This document shows positions 41,996-50,522 of a DNA stretch of 64,000 bases, in pieces. The stretch is from positions 1-64,000 of the forward strand of contig JBDSDD010000094.1 of NCBI GenBank assembly GCA_039920745.1, written 5' to 3'. Each line of letters starts with the position of its first letter. Positions within the stretch are counted from its first letter, which is position 1. The position numbers and the translations under genes were made by a program. The notes beneath the pieces were generated by a model. It searched no databases. It saw nothing but the letters and a program-made list of their open reading frames with translations, and was not told the origin of the DNA. The DNA is from Scleromatobacter sp039920745. GTDB taxonomy: Bacteria > Pseudomonadota > Gammaproteobacteria > Burkholderiales > Burkholderiaceae_C.

Positions 41996-42157
41996 TGGCA
42001 GTCACTTACGCAGCGGATCACGGATCGGACGCAGCCCTGCGAATTTTTTTCCGAACGGGGCCGGCGCACGAACAACCTCCGCTGATCCTGCGGGCCATCG
42101 GCAACATTCAGGATCTGACCCCCCGCGCAGCGAGCGAGCCGCGGCACGACGCCGTGG

Positions 42158-44002
42158 TCAAGTGGCCAGGTAGCGGTCGACAAGCTCGCCCAGTGCCTCG
42201 CGCGAAAACGGCTTGCTGAGGTAGTCGTCCATGCCCGCCTCGAGGCAGCGCTCACGCTCGCCGGCGGCGGCGCTGGCGGTCAGGGCAACGATGGGCACGC
42301 GCTGCATCTGGCGCAGGCGCGTCTCGCGCGAGCGCCAGATGCGCGTGGCCTCCCAGCCGTCGAGGACAGGCATCTGGCAGTCCATCAGCACCAGGTCGTA
42401 GGGGGTCTGGCCCATGCGCTCCAGCGCCTTCTGGCCGTCGACCGCCAGTTCGGCGTCGACGCCCATCTGCTCCAGCATGCCGCGCACCACCATCGCGTTG
42501 ACCTCGTTGTCCTCGACGACCAGCACGCGGCCCGGGCGAGCCACCGGCTCGATGGAGGATTCGCCCGCGGCGGCCAGTTCCTCGCTCAGGGACAGGCGTG
42601 GCGTCGGCGTCTTCGGGGCGGGGTGGAATGCGATCGTGAACTCGAACGTGGTGCCCTGGCCCGGCACCGAGTTGCAGGTGACGTCGCCGCCCATCGCGCG
42701 CGCCAGCCGGCGCGAGATCGTCAATCCCAGGCCCGCGCCGGAGCGCACCGGCGCGGTGCTGGACGGGCCTTGCTCGAACGCGTCGAAGATGCGCTCCATC
42801 GCATCGGGCGGAATGCCTTCGCCGCTGTCGCTGACCCGAAAGCGCAGCATCGCGTCGCTCATCGCCGCGCTCAGGCCGACGCTGCCGTGCGCCGTGAACT
42901 TGAGTGCGTTGCCGATCAGGTTGTGCAGCACCTGCTTGACGCGCGACGCGTCCAGCAGTGCGGCCGCCGGCAGGCCGAGATCGAACACCACGTCGAACGC
43001 GAGGCCGCGCTCCCCGGCCACCGGTTGCAGCAGGTCGGTGACGTCACGCACCGTCTGCGCGATCAGCGTGGGCTGCGGGTTGAGCTCGATGCGGTCGAAC
43101 TCGATGCGCGAGAGATCGAGCAGGTCGCCGATGACGGTCACCAGGTGCTCGGCGGAGTGGCGCAGCACGTCCAGCCGCTGGCGTTGCAGCGCGGACAACG
43201 ACTCGACCGCCACCAATTGCGTCATGCCGATGATGCCGTTCAGCGGCGTGCGCAGCTCGTGGCTCACCGACGCCAGGAAGCGCGTCTTGGCGGCGTTGGA
43301 GTGTTCGGCGTAGACCAGCGCGCGGTGGCGTTCATCGGCGATCGCCGCGTTCTCGAAGCGCAGCCGCATCGACTCGGTGAAGCGTCGATGGCTGTACTGC
43401 GACTCGAGGAACAGGATAGCGCCGTAGACCAGCAGCGTGGCGGCGGTGTAGCGCTCGACGGTGGTGACGGAGAGCGCCTGCTGCTCGATCAGCGGCCCCA
43501 GCACGAGGATCAGCGCCGCGCCCGACGCGACGCGATGTGCCGACAGCGCCAGGACGCCCGCGGACGCCACGCCCACCGCCACCGCCACCATCACGCCGTT
43601 GGTGGCGGCGTCGGGGGTGGGCAGGAACAGCACCGTGAGCAGGCCCCACGTGAGCGAGTCCAGGATGGCGCCGACGAAGAACCGGCTCTTCCAGGTGACC
43701 AGGCGCAACGCTCGTTTGGCGTCGCGCAGGAACAGGCGGCTGTCGACGATGCGGGCCACCAGCAGCGCGATCTTGAGTGCCAGCCAGCCGACCAACAGCG
43801 GTTGCGACACGCAGGGCGCGAGCAGCAGGCCGATCAGCACGCTGAACCCGAGCCCGCCGATCAGCATCGGCTGGCCGATCATGTAGAGCGTGCTGATGCG
43901 CTCGAATTCGATCTGTCGCTCGATCGCGACCGGCGTGGCGCGTGCGTCGGCGACCGGCGCGGCGGGCGGACTGGAATTGATACCCACCAAGGTATCCGTC
44001 AA
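42158..44002 (-). CDS. Hybrid sensor histidine kinase/response regulator
   Basis: A 614-aa inner-membrane kinase. About six hydrophobic segments (45-200) form a sensory membrane domain with no large periplasmic loop. A HisKA domain carries H248 (SVSHELRTPLNG); HATPase follows (about 365-480); the C-terminal receiver has D541 (LMDCQMP) and K597 (SKPF). No Hpt domain is present, so a phosphotransfer partner lies elsewhere. The start is uncertain: a TTG at 44002 or a GTG at 43987, both within a GATACC-N6-GGTATC repeat (43979-43996). Confidence 0.9.
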   Translation of the reverse strand: MTDTLVGINSSPPAAPVADARATPVAIERQIEFERISTLYMIGQPMLIGGLGFSVLIGLLLAPCVSQPLLVGWLALKIALLVARIVDSRLFLRDAKRALRLVTWKSRFFVGAILDSLTWGLLTVLFLPTPDAATNGVMVAVAVGVASAGVLALSAHRVASGAALILVLGPLIEQQALSVTTVERYTAATLLVYGAILFLESQYSHRRFTESMRLRFENAAIADERHRALVYAEHSNAAKTRFLASVSHELRTPLNGIIGMTQLVAVESLSALQRQRLDVLRHSAEHLVTVIGDLLDLSRIEFDRIELNPQPTLIAQTVRDVTDLLQPVAGERGLAFDVVFDLGLPAAALLDASRVKQVLHNLIGNALKFTAHGSVGLSAAMSDAMLRFRVSDSGEGIPPDAMERIFDAFEQGPSSTAPVRSGAGLGLTISRRLARAMGGDVTCNSVPGQGTTFEFTIAFHPAPKTPTPRLSLSEELAAAGESSIEPVARPGRVLVVEDNEVNAMVVRGMLEQMGVDAELAVDGQKALERMGQTPYDLVLMDCQMPVLDGWEATRIWRSRETRLRQMQRVPIVALTASAAAGERERCLEAGMDDYLSKPFSREALGELVDRYLAT

Positions 44003-44100
44003 GCAACGGCGATGAACGTCATCCGACGCAGTCTACCGACATTCCGGTTGGCACGACCCTCTCATCGTGCGAAGCACGGGCAGGTGACGGCTGGCGCGTG

Positions 44101-45240
44101 TCAGGCGAAGACGCCGGCGGTGTCCAGCATGCGGGCGCTCACCTCGCCGATGTGGTGCATCGTGTCGCCGAATTGCATTTCCATCGCCGTCAGCCGCTTG
44201 AAGTAATGGCTGCCGATGTACTCGTCGGTCATGCCGATGCCGCCGTGCAGCTGGATCGATTGCTGACCCAGGTAGCGTGCGCTCTGGCCGAGTTGCACCT
44301 TGGCCTGGGCGACGGCGCGGCGCCGCACGGCCGGCTCCTCGCCCAGCTTGAGCGTGGCGTAGTAGCTCATCGAGCGTGCGAGCTCCAGCGCCATCTTCAT
44401 GTCGGCCATGCGGTGGCGCAGTGCCTGGAAGGTGCCGATGGGCACGCCGAACTGCTTGCGCGTGTTCAGGTAGTCGGCGGTGAGCTCGAACAGCTTGTCC
44501 ATCGCGCCGACCGCTTCGGCGGCCAACGCGGCGATGCCGGTATCGACGGCCAGCTCCAGCGCGGCGAAGGCCGGGCCGGCGGCCACCAGCAGCGTGGCCG
44601 ATGCGCTGGCGAACGTGACCTCGGCGGCACGTGAGCCGTCCTGCAGCGCATAGCCCTGCGTCTTGACGCCGGCCGCGCCGCGCTCGACGAGGAACAGCGC
44701 GATGCCGGCGGCGTCGTCGGCGGCGCCGCTGACCCGGGCGCTGACGATGAACGCGTCGGCCTGGTCGCCGATCGGCACGAGGCTCTTGGCGCCGCTGACC
44801 GTCCACGCGTCACCGGCAGCGACGGCCTGCGTGTCGACGCGGTTCAGGTGGTAGCGGGCGGCGCGCTCCTGGTACGCGAGCACCACGCGGGCGTCGCCCG
44901 AGGCGATGCGCGGCGCCCAGCTCGCGCGCGCGTCGGCGCTCGCTTGCCCGACGACCGAGGCGGCGACGAGCGCCACCGCGGCCACCGGCTCCAGCACCAG
45001 GCCGCGGCCAAGCGCTTCGAGCGCCAGCATTGCGGCGACCGGGCCCATGGCCATGCCGCCATCGCCTTCGGACGTGCCCAGGCCCAGCAGGCCCAGCTCG
45101 GCGAGCTCGGCCCAGGCCTCGGCGCTGAAGCCGCCGGCCTTGGCGATCGCGGTGCGGCGCTCGAAGCTGTAGCCGCGCTCGACCCAGCGCTGCGCGGCTT
45201 CGCTGAGTTGTTGTTCGTCGTCGCTGAATTCGAAATTCAT
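44101..45240 (-). CDS. Acyl-CoA dehydrogenase (small, PimD-like)
   Basis: A 379-aa flavoprotein of the acyl-CoA dehydrogenase family, the partner of the gene immediately upstream. Family hallmarks: RKQFGVPIGTFQALRHRMADM and the C-terminal LHGGIGMTDEYIGSHYFKR. It oxidises acyl-CoA to enoyl-CoA. Such adjacent large/small pairs resemble pimeloyl-CoA dehydrogenase, which act as a heterodimer. The start at 45240 is one base after the upstream stop; they are cotranscribed. Confidence 0.9.
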   Translation of the reverse strand: MNFEFSDDEQQLSEAAQRWVERGYSFERRTAIAKAGGFSAEAWAELAELGLLGLGTSEGDGGMAMGPVAAMLALEALGRGLVLEPVAAVALVAASVVGQASADARASWAPRIASGDARVVLAYQERAARYHLNRVDTQAVAAGDAWTVSGAKSLVPIGDQADAFIVSARVSGAADDAAGIALFLVERGAAGVKTQGYALQDGSRAAEVTFASASATLLVAAGPAFAALELAVDTGIAALAAEAVGAMDKLFELTADYLNTRKQFGVPIGTFQALRHRMADMKMALELARSMSYYATLKLGEEPAVRRRAVAQAKVQLGQSARYLGQQSIQLHGGIGMTDEYIGSHYFKRLTAMEMQFGDTMHHIGEVSARMLDTAGVFA

Positions 45241-45241
45241 C

Positions 45242-46423
45242 TCAAACCCCGAGCACTGTTTGGGCAACGATGTTCCGCTGCACCTCGTTGGAGCCACCGT
45301 AGATCGTCGTCTTGCGGTAGTTGAAGTAGTTGGCGGCGAGAGGCGCGTACTGTTGGCCACCGACGTAGTCGCCTTGCCAGCCGGCCTCCATCGCGTCCGA
45401 GATGAAGGGCAGGCTGAACGGGCCGCCGGCCAGCATCAGAAGCTCGGTGTAGCGCTGCTGGATCTCGCTGCCCTTGATCTTGAGCAGGCCCGCGATGTCA
45501 AGCCCCTTCTTGCCACCGGCCTGCGCGCTGAGCACGCGCAGCACCATCATCTCGAGGGCGACGACGTCGACCTCCAGCAGCGCGATCTGGTCGCGAAAGC
45601 GCGCGTCGTCCCACAGGCCTTCGTCCTTGGCCAGGCGCTTCAGGCGCTCCAGCTCGCGCTTGGCGCGGTTGACGTCGGCGATGTTGGTGCGCTCGTGCGC
45701 CAGCAGGTACTTGGCATACGTCCAGCCCTTGTTCTCCTCGCCGACGAGGTTGGCCACGGGCACCTCGACGTTGTCGAAGAACACCTCGTTGACCTCGGCC
45801 TCGCCGTCCATCAGCACGATGGGACGCACGGTGACGCCGGGCGACTTCATGTCGATCAGCAGGAACGAGATCCCCGTTTGCGGCTTGCCTTCGGTGGACG
45901 TGCGCACCAGGCAGAAGATCCACTCGCCGTACTGGCCCAGCGTGGTCCAGGTCTTCTGGCCGTTGACGACGAACTTGTCGCCTTCGCGGATCGCGCGGCA
46001 CTTGACCGAGGCCAGGTCGGAGCCCGAACCCGGCTCGCTATAGCCCTGGCTCCACCAGACTTCGCCGGACGCGATGCCCGGCAGGAACCGCTTCTGCTGC
46101 TCGGGCGACCCGAACGCCATGATCACCGGCGCCACCATCACGGGCCCGAACGGCACGATGCGCGGCGCGCCTGCGAGGGCGCACTCTTCCTCGAACAGGT
46201 GGCGCTCGATCGCGTCCCAGCCCGGGCCACCGAATTCCTTTGGCCAGCCGTAGCCCAGCCAGCCCTTGGCGCCCAGGATCTTGGCCCAGCGCTGCAGGTC
46301 GTCACGCGACTGGCGCAGGCCGTTGTGCACCTTGTGCGCGATGTCGGCGGGCAGGTTGGCCGCCACCCAGGCTCGGATATCGGCTCGGAAGGCCTGTTGT
46401 TCCGGGGTGAAATCTAGATCCAT
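45242..46423 (-). CDS. Acyl-CoA dehydrogenase (large, PimC-like)
   Basis: A 393-aa acyl-CoA dehydrogenase. Flavin/substrate motifs are intact (GYSEPGSGSDLASVKCRA; NGQKTWTTLGQYGEW; C-terminal TIYGGSNEVQRNIVAQ). It is the first gene of a two-gene unit with the preceding entry, probably working as a heterodimer on a dicarboxyl- or branched-chain acyl-CoA. A short palindrome at 46469-46480 lies 46 nt upstream of the start and may bind a TetR-type regulator. Confidence 0.92.
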   Translation of the reverse strand: MDLDFTPEQQAFRADIRAWVAANLPADIAHKVHNGLRQSRDDLQRWAKILGAKGWLGYGWPKEFGGPGWDAIERHLFEEECALAGAPRIVPFGPVMVAPVIMAFGSPEQQKRFLPGIASGEVWWSQGYSEPGSGSDLASVKCRAIREGDKFVVNGQKTWTTLGQYGEWIFCLVRTSTEGKPQTGISFLLIDMKSPGVTVRPIVLMDGEAEVNEVFFDNVEVPVANLVGEENKGWTYAKYLLAHERTNIADVNRAKRELERLKRLAKDEGLWDDARFRDQIALLEVDVVALEMMVLRVLSAQAGGKKGLDIAGLLKIKGSEIQQRYTELLMLAGGPFSLPFISDAMEAGWQGDYVGGQQYAPLAANYFNYRKTTIYGGSNEVQRNIVAQTVLGV

Positions 46424-46468
46424 GGATGCTGTCTCCGGTCGCCTTGGTGGCGCGTGTTTCGTGTTTTA

Positions 46469-46480
46469 GCACGAGCGTGC
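46469..46480. promoter_or_regulatory. Palindrome GCACG-AG-CGTGC upstream of the acyl-CoA dehydrogenase pair
   Basis: Flanked by TTT and AAA on its two sides, 46 nt upstream of the start at 46423. The form is like a TetR-family operator in fatty-acid-related regulons. No regulator gene is adjacent. Confidence 0.4.
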
Positions 46481-46743
46481 GGAAATGAGTGTCGTTGGGG
46501 TGACAAGCCATGTGCGTCGGCATACTTCGGCTGCACCTTGCACTGTCCGGCTTCCCGGACGGTGGCCGCAAGGGAGTCCGACCTTCGATCGTTCCGTGGC
46601 CGAACTGTGCCACGCGCAGGGACATCTGCGAGGCACTCACTTTGGAGCTCCACTCTACGCAGGACCTCAGTGGGAACGCAGGTCGGCTCGGCCGTAGAAC
46701 AATCCAGGGTTTCCACGTTGCCCGCTCGTCGCCGGTGTCCGAC
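46481..46743. other. Noncoding stretch ahead of the SulP remnant
   Basis: About 260 bp between the acyl-CoA dehydrogenase promoter region and the SulP-like remnant. No gene-like frame, repeat or RNA is recognised. Composition is less GC-rich than the neighbouring genes. Confidence 0.35.
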
Positions 46744-47200
46744 ATGCATTCCACGCCCGTCCGGGTCGACATCCTGGCCGGAATGACCACGGCTTTCGAG
46801 CTGGTGCCCGAATGCATCTCCTGTGCGCTGGTCGCCCGCTTGAACCCGCTCATGGGCCTCTACGGCGCGATCGTCATCTGCACGTTGACGGCATTGCTCG
46901 GTGGCCGACCCGGCATGATTTCCGGGGCCGCCGGATCCATGGCGGTCGTGATCGTCGCCCTGGTGGTGCAGCACGGTGTCGCCTGCCGACCCGGCCGGCG
47001 ATCCACCCCGCACCATGCTCGACTGCCGGCACCTGAGCTTCGTGGACTACTCAGCGATCGAGGCCCTGCGGACGCTGCGCGCGCGTTATGCAGACATTGG
47101 CAAGCACCTGCGCGTGGTGCACCTTTCCGAGCGCTGCCGGCAGCTCTTGCGTCGGGTCGGCGACGTGCACGGCGATCGTGGGTCGAAGCGGTTTACCTGA
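46744..47200 (+). pseudogene. Remnant of a SulP-family sulfate permease: N-terminal helices joined to STAS domain
   Basis: Residues like RVDILAGMTTAFELVPECIS...NPLMGLYGAIVICTLTALLGGRPGMISGAAGSMAVVIVALVVQHG match the first part of a SulP permease (46744 to about 46980, frame 1). The next recognisable part, LDCRHLSFVDYSAIEALRTLR...KHLRVVHLSERCRQLLRR, is the C-terminal STAS domain in a different frame (47000-47165). Roughly 340 codons of membrane core are missing and the two halves are out of frame, so this is a deleted gene rather than a micro-transporter. No start signal is preserved. Confidence 0.85.
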
Positions 47201-47204
47201 TGTC

Positions 47205-47235
47205 TTGTTCGACCTTGGAGTGAACTCATTTGAAT
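47205..47235 (+). promoter_or_regulatory. MerR-type promoter remnant: TTGTTC-N19-TTGAAT
   Basis: A -35 TTGTTC (47205-47210), 19-nt spacer and -10 TTGAAT (47230-47235). In the spacer is CTTGGAGT-g-AACTC, a half-preserved dyad like the AdhR/NmlR class (CTTGGAGT..ACTCCAAG). No recognisable gene follows for 300 bp, so it looks like a remnant, but it may still act. Confidence 0.4.
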
Positions 47236-47545
47236 CTTCGGATCTCCAGGATCGAGTCTCGCGGTGGCAGCCAGTTCGGCGGGGGTGGATTTGCTCGGGC
47301 AAGACCTGACCCGCATGACCCGTCCCGCATGACCCGTCCCGCATGACCGTCTGGGCGACGGGCAGGCTTGGCGGGGAAGCGACATCGACCGAGATGCTTG
47401 CGCGCCGAGCGCGCCAGGCAATCCGTCACAATCCCTTGCGTGTCATGCGCGGCTCCCTGTCGAGCAGGGCCATGACCCACCCCTCCAATCACCGCCCGCG
47501 GACTCACCGCGCGCTCCCTATGGCTTCCTTGCGAAGCACGGCTCA
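47236..47545. other. Noncoding tail of the decay island
   Basis: About 310 bp with a 14-bp tandem repeat (47311-47350) and no gene-like frame. Ahead of the carboxypeptidase start at 47546 I see no clear -10/-35 or Shine-Dalgarno sequence. Confidence 0.35.
47311..47350. repeat. Tandem repeat, 14-bp unit, about three copies
   Basis: CCGCATGACCCGTC occurs at 47311-47324 and 47325-47338, with a degenerate third copy at 47339-47350. Slippage origin is likely; no function is visible. Confidence 0.75.
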
Positions 47546-48802
47546 ATGACCTTCCATCCTTTCACTGCGCGCACGCTTGCTTCTCTCATCGCCGCTGCGG
47601 CCCTGGTGGCCGTCGCTGGCACGGCCTCCGGCGCAACGCACCCCAAATCCAAGCCCAAGCCCCACGCTGCGGCTCGCAAGCCGGCCGCCTCGACGGAGCC
47701 CGAGATGACGAAGGACGCCAACGGCGTCCTGGTGCCCGTGCTCGCCAACAAGGCCTGGGTGCTGATGGAGTTCGGCACGGGCAAGATCCTCGCGTCCTTC
47801 AACGGGGACGAGCCGCTTCCGCCGGCGTCGCTGACCAAGATGATGACCAGCTACCTCGTGGAACAAGGCCTCAAGAGCGGCAAGCTGAAGCCGACGGAAC
47901 CCGTCACGATGTCCCTGAGCGCGTGGTGTCGCGGCGGCAAGGATGGCGACAGCTGCATGTTCGTCCCGCTCAACGCCCAGGTGCCGCTGATGGACATGCT
48001 GCGCGGGGTCATCGTCGACAGCGGCAACGATGCTTCAAAGGCGTTGGCCGAGCACGTCGGTGGCTCGGAATCCGGGTTCGCGGCGATGATGAACGCCGAA
48101 GCGGCGCGGCTGGGCATGACCCATTCCCACTTCGAAAATTCCGCGGGCCTGCCCGATCCGCATCACAAGGCCTCCGCGCGCGATCTCGCCGTGCTGGCCC
48201 AGGCGATCATCCGCAACAGCGCCGACTACTACCCGATCTACTCGGAGCACGAGTTCACCTACAACGGCATCAAGCAAGGCAATCGCAACGCACTGCTGTA
48301 TACCGACCCGACCGTCGACGGCCTCAAGACGGGACACACCGAAGAGGCCGGGTTCTGCCTGACGGCGTCCGCCAAGCGAAACGGCCTGCGCCTGATCTCG
48401 GTCATCATGGACGCCAACAGCGCGCAGGCGCGCGCCGACCAGACGCGCGTGCTGTTCAACTGGGGCTACAGCAACTTCGAGGCGGCGACGCCCGCTCAGC
48501 CCGGCGCCGTGCTGGGCACCGCGAAGGTGCTCTACGGCGTCGCGCCGAACGTGACTGCCGGTATTGCGCAGCCATGGACCGCGGTGGTGGCGAAGGGGCA
48601 GGGCGCAGCGATCCAGACGTCGGTCTCGTTCAACCCGGACCTCACGGCCCCGATCGTCAAGGGCACCGTGATCGGCAAGATCGTGGCGACCGCGGGCGGC
48701 AAGCCCGTCGCAGAAGCGCCGATCGTCGCGCTGGCGGCCGTGGAACGCGCCGGGTTCTTCCAACGCATCGGCCAGCACATCTCGGGGTTGTTCTCGAAGT
48801 AG
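47546..48802 (+). CDS. D-alanyl-D-alanine carboxypeptidase (penicillin-binding protein 5/6 family)
   Basis: A 418-aa periplasmic peptidase. The signal peptide (about 1-29) and a Lys/Pro/Ala-rich linker lead to the serine peptidase domain with SLTK (S-x-x-K), SGN (S-x-N, DSGND) and KTG (DGLKTG). It trims the terminal D-Ala of murein pentapeptides. The C-terminal beta-sandwich is present, and the end (GFFQRIGQHISGLFSK) is an amphipathic membrane anchor, as expected of PBP5/6. Two Cys (WCRGG and DSCMF) are an insertion not usual in E. coli PBP5. Start at 47546. Confidence 0.94.
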   Translation: MTFHPFTARTLASLIAAAALVAVAGTASGATHPKSKPKPHAAARKPAASTEPEMTKDANGVLVPVLANKAWVLMEFGTGKILASFNGDEPLPPASLTKMMTSYLVEQGLKSGKLKPTEPVTMSLSAWCRGGKDGDSCMFVPLNAQVPLMDMLRGVIVDSGNDASKALAEHVGGSESGFAAMMNAEAARLGMTHSHFENSAGLPDPHHKASARDLAVLAQAIIRNSADYYPIYSEHEFTYNGIKQGNRNALLYTDPTVDGLKTGHTEEAGFCLTASAKRNGLRLISVIMDANSAQARADQTRVLFNWGYSNFEAATPAQPGAVLGTAKVLYGVAPNVTAGIAQPWTAVVAKGQGAAIQTSVSFNPDLTAPIVKGTVIGKIVATAGGKPVAEAPIVALAAVERAGFFQRIGQHISGLFSK

Positions 48803-48830
48803 GGCGCAGCAACGGCCGCCCGGCAGATCC

Positions 48831-49325
48831 TCAGTCCCGGAAGTTCTCGTACTTGAACGGTTGATCCGGAAATTCCTTGCGGATCAACTGGATCCCCACC
48901 TGCAGGTCATCGCGATTCTTGCCATTGACCCGCACGGTATCCCCCTGGATGCTTGCTTGCACCTTCAGCTTGGCCTCCTTGATCGCCGTGACGATCTTCT
49001 TGGCCAGCGGGGCGTCGATGCCCGCCTTGATCTTGTAGACCTGGCGCACCTTGTCGCCACCGATCTTCTCGATCTTGCCTTCCATGTCGAGGAAGCTGGC
49101 GACCACGTTCTGCTTGCTGAGCTTGCCCAGCAGCACGGTGCTGATCTGTTCGATCTGGAAGTCGCTGTCGCCGGTCAGCAAGATCTCCTTTTCCTTCTCC
49201 TTGAGCTCCACGGCCGCGCCGGTGCCCTTGAAGTCGAAGCGGGTGCCGATCTCCTTCTTGGTGTTGTCGACCGCGTTCTTGACGGCGGGCATGTCGGGTT
49301 CGAGGAGGGTGTCGAAGCTGGGCAT
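48831..49325 (-). CDS. yajQ: YajQ-family nucleotide-binding protein
   Basis: A 164-aa cytoplasmic protein. The YajQ family is recognised from MPSFDTLLEPDMPAVKNAV and the C-terminal IRKEFPDQPFKYENFRD. Members bind cyclic-di-GMP in Xanthomonas and Pseudomonas and have been linked to RNA or transcription factor contacts. Length is normal. Convergent with the carboxypeptidase gene; divergent from murB, whose start is 58 nt away. Its c-di-GMP link is family knowledge and not shown here. Confidence 0.93.
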   Translation of the reverse strand: MPSFDTLLEPDMPAVKNAVDNTKKEIGTRFDFKGTGAAVELKEKEKEILLTGDSDFQIEQISTVLLGKLSKQNVVASFLDMEGKIEKIGGDKVRQVYKIKAGIDAPLAKKIVTAIKEAKLKVQASIQGDTVRVNGKNRDDLQVGIQLIRKEFPDQPFKYENFRD

Positions 49326-49371
49326 TGAAGGAATTCCGGAGGGCGAAAAGGAGGGATGGTGCAGGACCTGC

Positions 49372-49377
49372 GAAAAT
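49372..49377 (+). promoter_or_regulatory. -10-like GAAAAT, 6 nt before the murB ATG
   Basis: GAAAAT-N6-ATG with no Shine-Dalgarno sequence in the gap. It is the weakest of the leaderless-type cases in this window. Confidence 0.3.
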
Positions 49378-49383
49378 TCTGCC

Positions 49384-50412
49384 ATGTCCTCAGCCCCCTG
49401 GCTCGAATCCGATGTTTCACTGAAGGCCTTGAACACCTTCGGACTGCCCGCCCACGCGCGGCGCCTGGTGCGCATCCGCGAGGACGCCGACGTGCGCCGG
49501 GTGCTCGATTCGCCCGAGGTGGGGCGCTCTCCCAAGCTGGTACTCGGCGGTGGCAGCAATTTGGTGCTGACGCGCGACGTCGACGAGGTCGTGCTGAAGG
49601 TGGAGGTTGCAGGCTTGCGGCTGGTGGAGACGCGGCAGGACGCGTTCGTCGTCGAGGCGGGCGCCGGGCTGAACTGGCACGAGGTGGTCACCGAGACGCT
49701 GGAGCGCGGCTGGCCCGGGCTGGAGAACCTGGCGCTGATCCCCGGCACCGTGGGAGCGGCCCCGGTGCAGAACATCGGCGCCTACGGCCTGGAGATGGCC
49801 GATCGCTTCGACTCGCTCGACGGCGTCGACCTGGTCACGGGCCTGGGCATCACGCTCAACCGGGCGCAATGCCTGTTCGGCTACCGCGACAGCGTGTTCA
49901 AGCACGTGCTGGCCGGCAAGGCCGTGATCACGCGGGTGCGTTTTCGCCTGCCGCGGCCGTGGCAACCGGTGCTGGGCTACCTCGAACTCGAGCGCAAGGT
50001 GGCCGAGACGGGCATCGCCGAGCCGTCGCCGCGCCAGATTTACGACTGGATCTGCGGCATCCGGCGCGCCAAGTTGCCCGACCCGGCGGTGATCGGCAAC
50101 GCGGGGAGTTTCTTCAAGAATCCGATCGTCAGCGAAGACCAGTGCCGCGACATCATCGGCCGCGACCCGCACGTGGTGCACTACCCGATGGCCGACGGCA
50201 CTTTCAAGCTGGCCGCCGGCTGGCTGATCGACGCCTGCGGCTGGAAGGGCAAGTCCATCGGCCGCGCCGGCGTCTACGACAAGCAGGCGCTGGTGCTGGT
50301 CAACCGAGGCGACGCCATCGGCGCCGAAGTGGTGACGCTCGCCAAGGCGATCCAGGAGAGCGTCTACGGCCGTTTCGGCATCCGTCTGGAGCCCGAGCCC
50401 GTGGTGCTCTGA
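49384..50412 (+). CDS. murB: UDP-N-acetylenolpyruvoylglucosamine reductase
   Basis: A 342-aa FAD enzyme that makes UDP-N-acetylmuramic acid in murein synthesis. Family features: LGGGSNLVLT (FAD site), GTVGAAPVQNIGAYG, FGYRDSVFK (substrate Arg) and GNAGSFFKNP with the active-site Ser. Type I (E. coli-like) MurB. The ATG at 49384 follows a -10-like hexamer by 6 nt. It lies near a carboxypeptidase gene, a second murein gene. Confidence 0.95.
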   Translation: MSSAPWLESDVSLKALNTFGLPAHARRLVRIREDADVRRVLDSPEVGRSPKLVLGGGSNLVLTRDVDEVVLKVEVAGLRLVETRQDAFVVEAGAGLNWHEVVTETLERGWPGLENLALIPGTVGAAPVQNIGAYGLEMADRFDSLDGVDLVTGLGITLNRAQCLFGYRDSVFKHVLAGKAVITRVRFRLPRPWQPVLGYLELERKVAETGIAEPSPRQIYDWICGIRRAKLPDPAVIGNAGSFFKNPIVSEDQCRDIIGRDPHVVHYPMADGTFKLAAGWLIDACGWKGKSIGRAGVYDKQALVLVNRGDAIGAEVVTLAKAIQESVYGRFGIRLEPEPVVL

Positions 50413-50522
50413 CGGTCGCCTCCCGAGGGCGCGCGAAGCAAGGCGGCGCGGGCTGCGTTAGAGTGCACGCGCGGCGTGCCGTCAAGGCGACGCCAGCTCG
50501 AACAAAACCTGGAGACTTTCCG

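Noticed and set aside
46744..47200. A functional mini-transporter with STAS domain
   Set aside because: The two conserved halves are in different frames and most helices are missing.
47311..47350. 14-bp repeats as iterons of an origin
   Set aside because: Only about three copies, one degenerate, with no replication gene or AT-rich region beside them.
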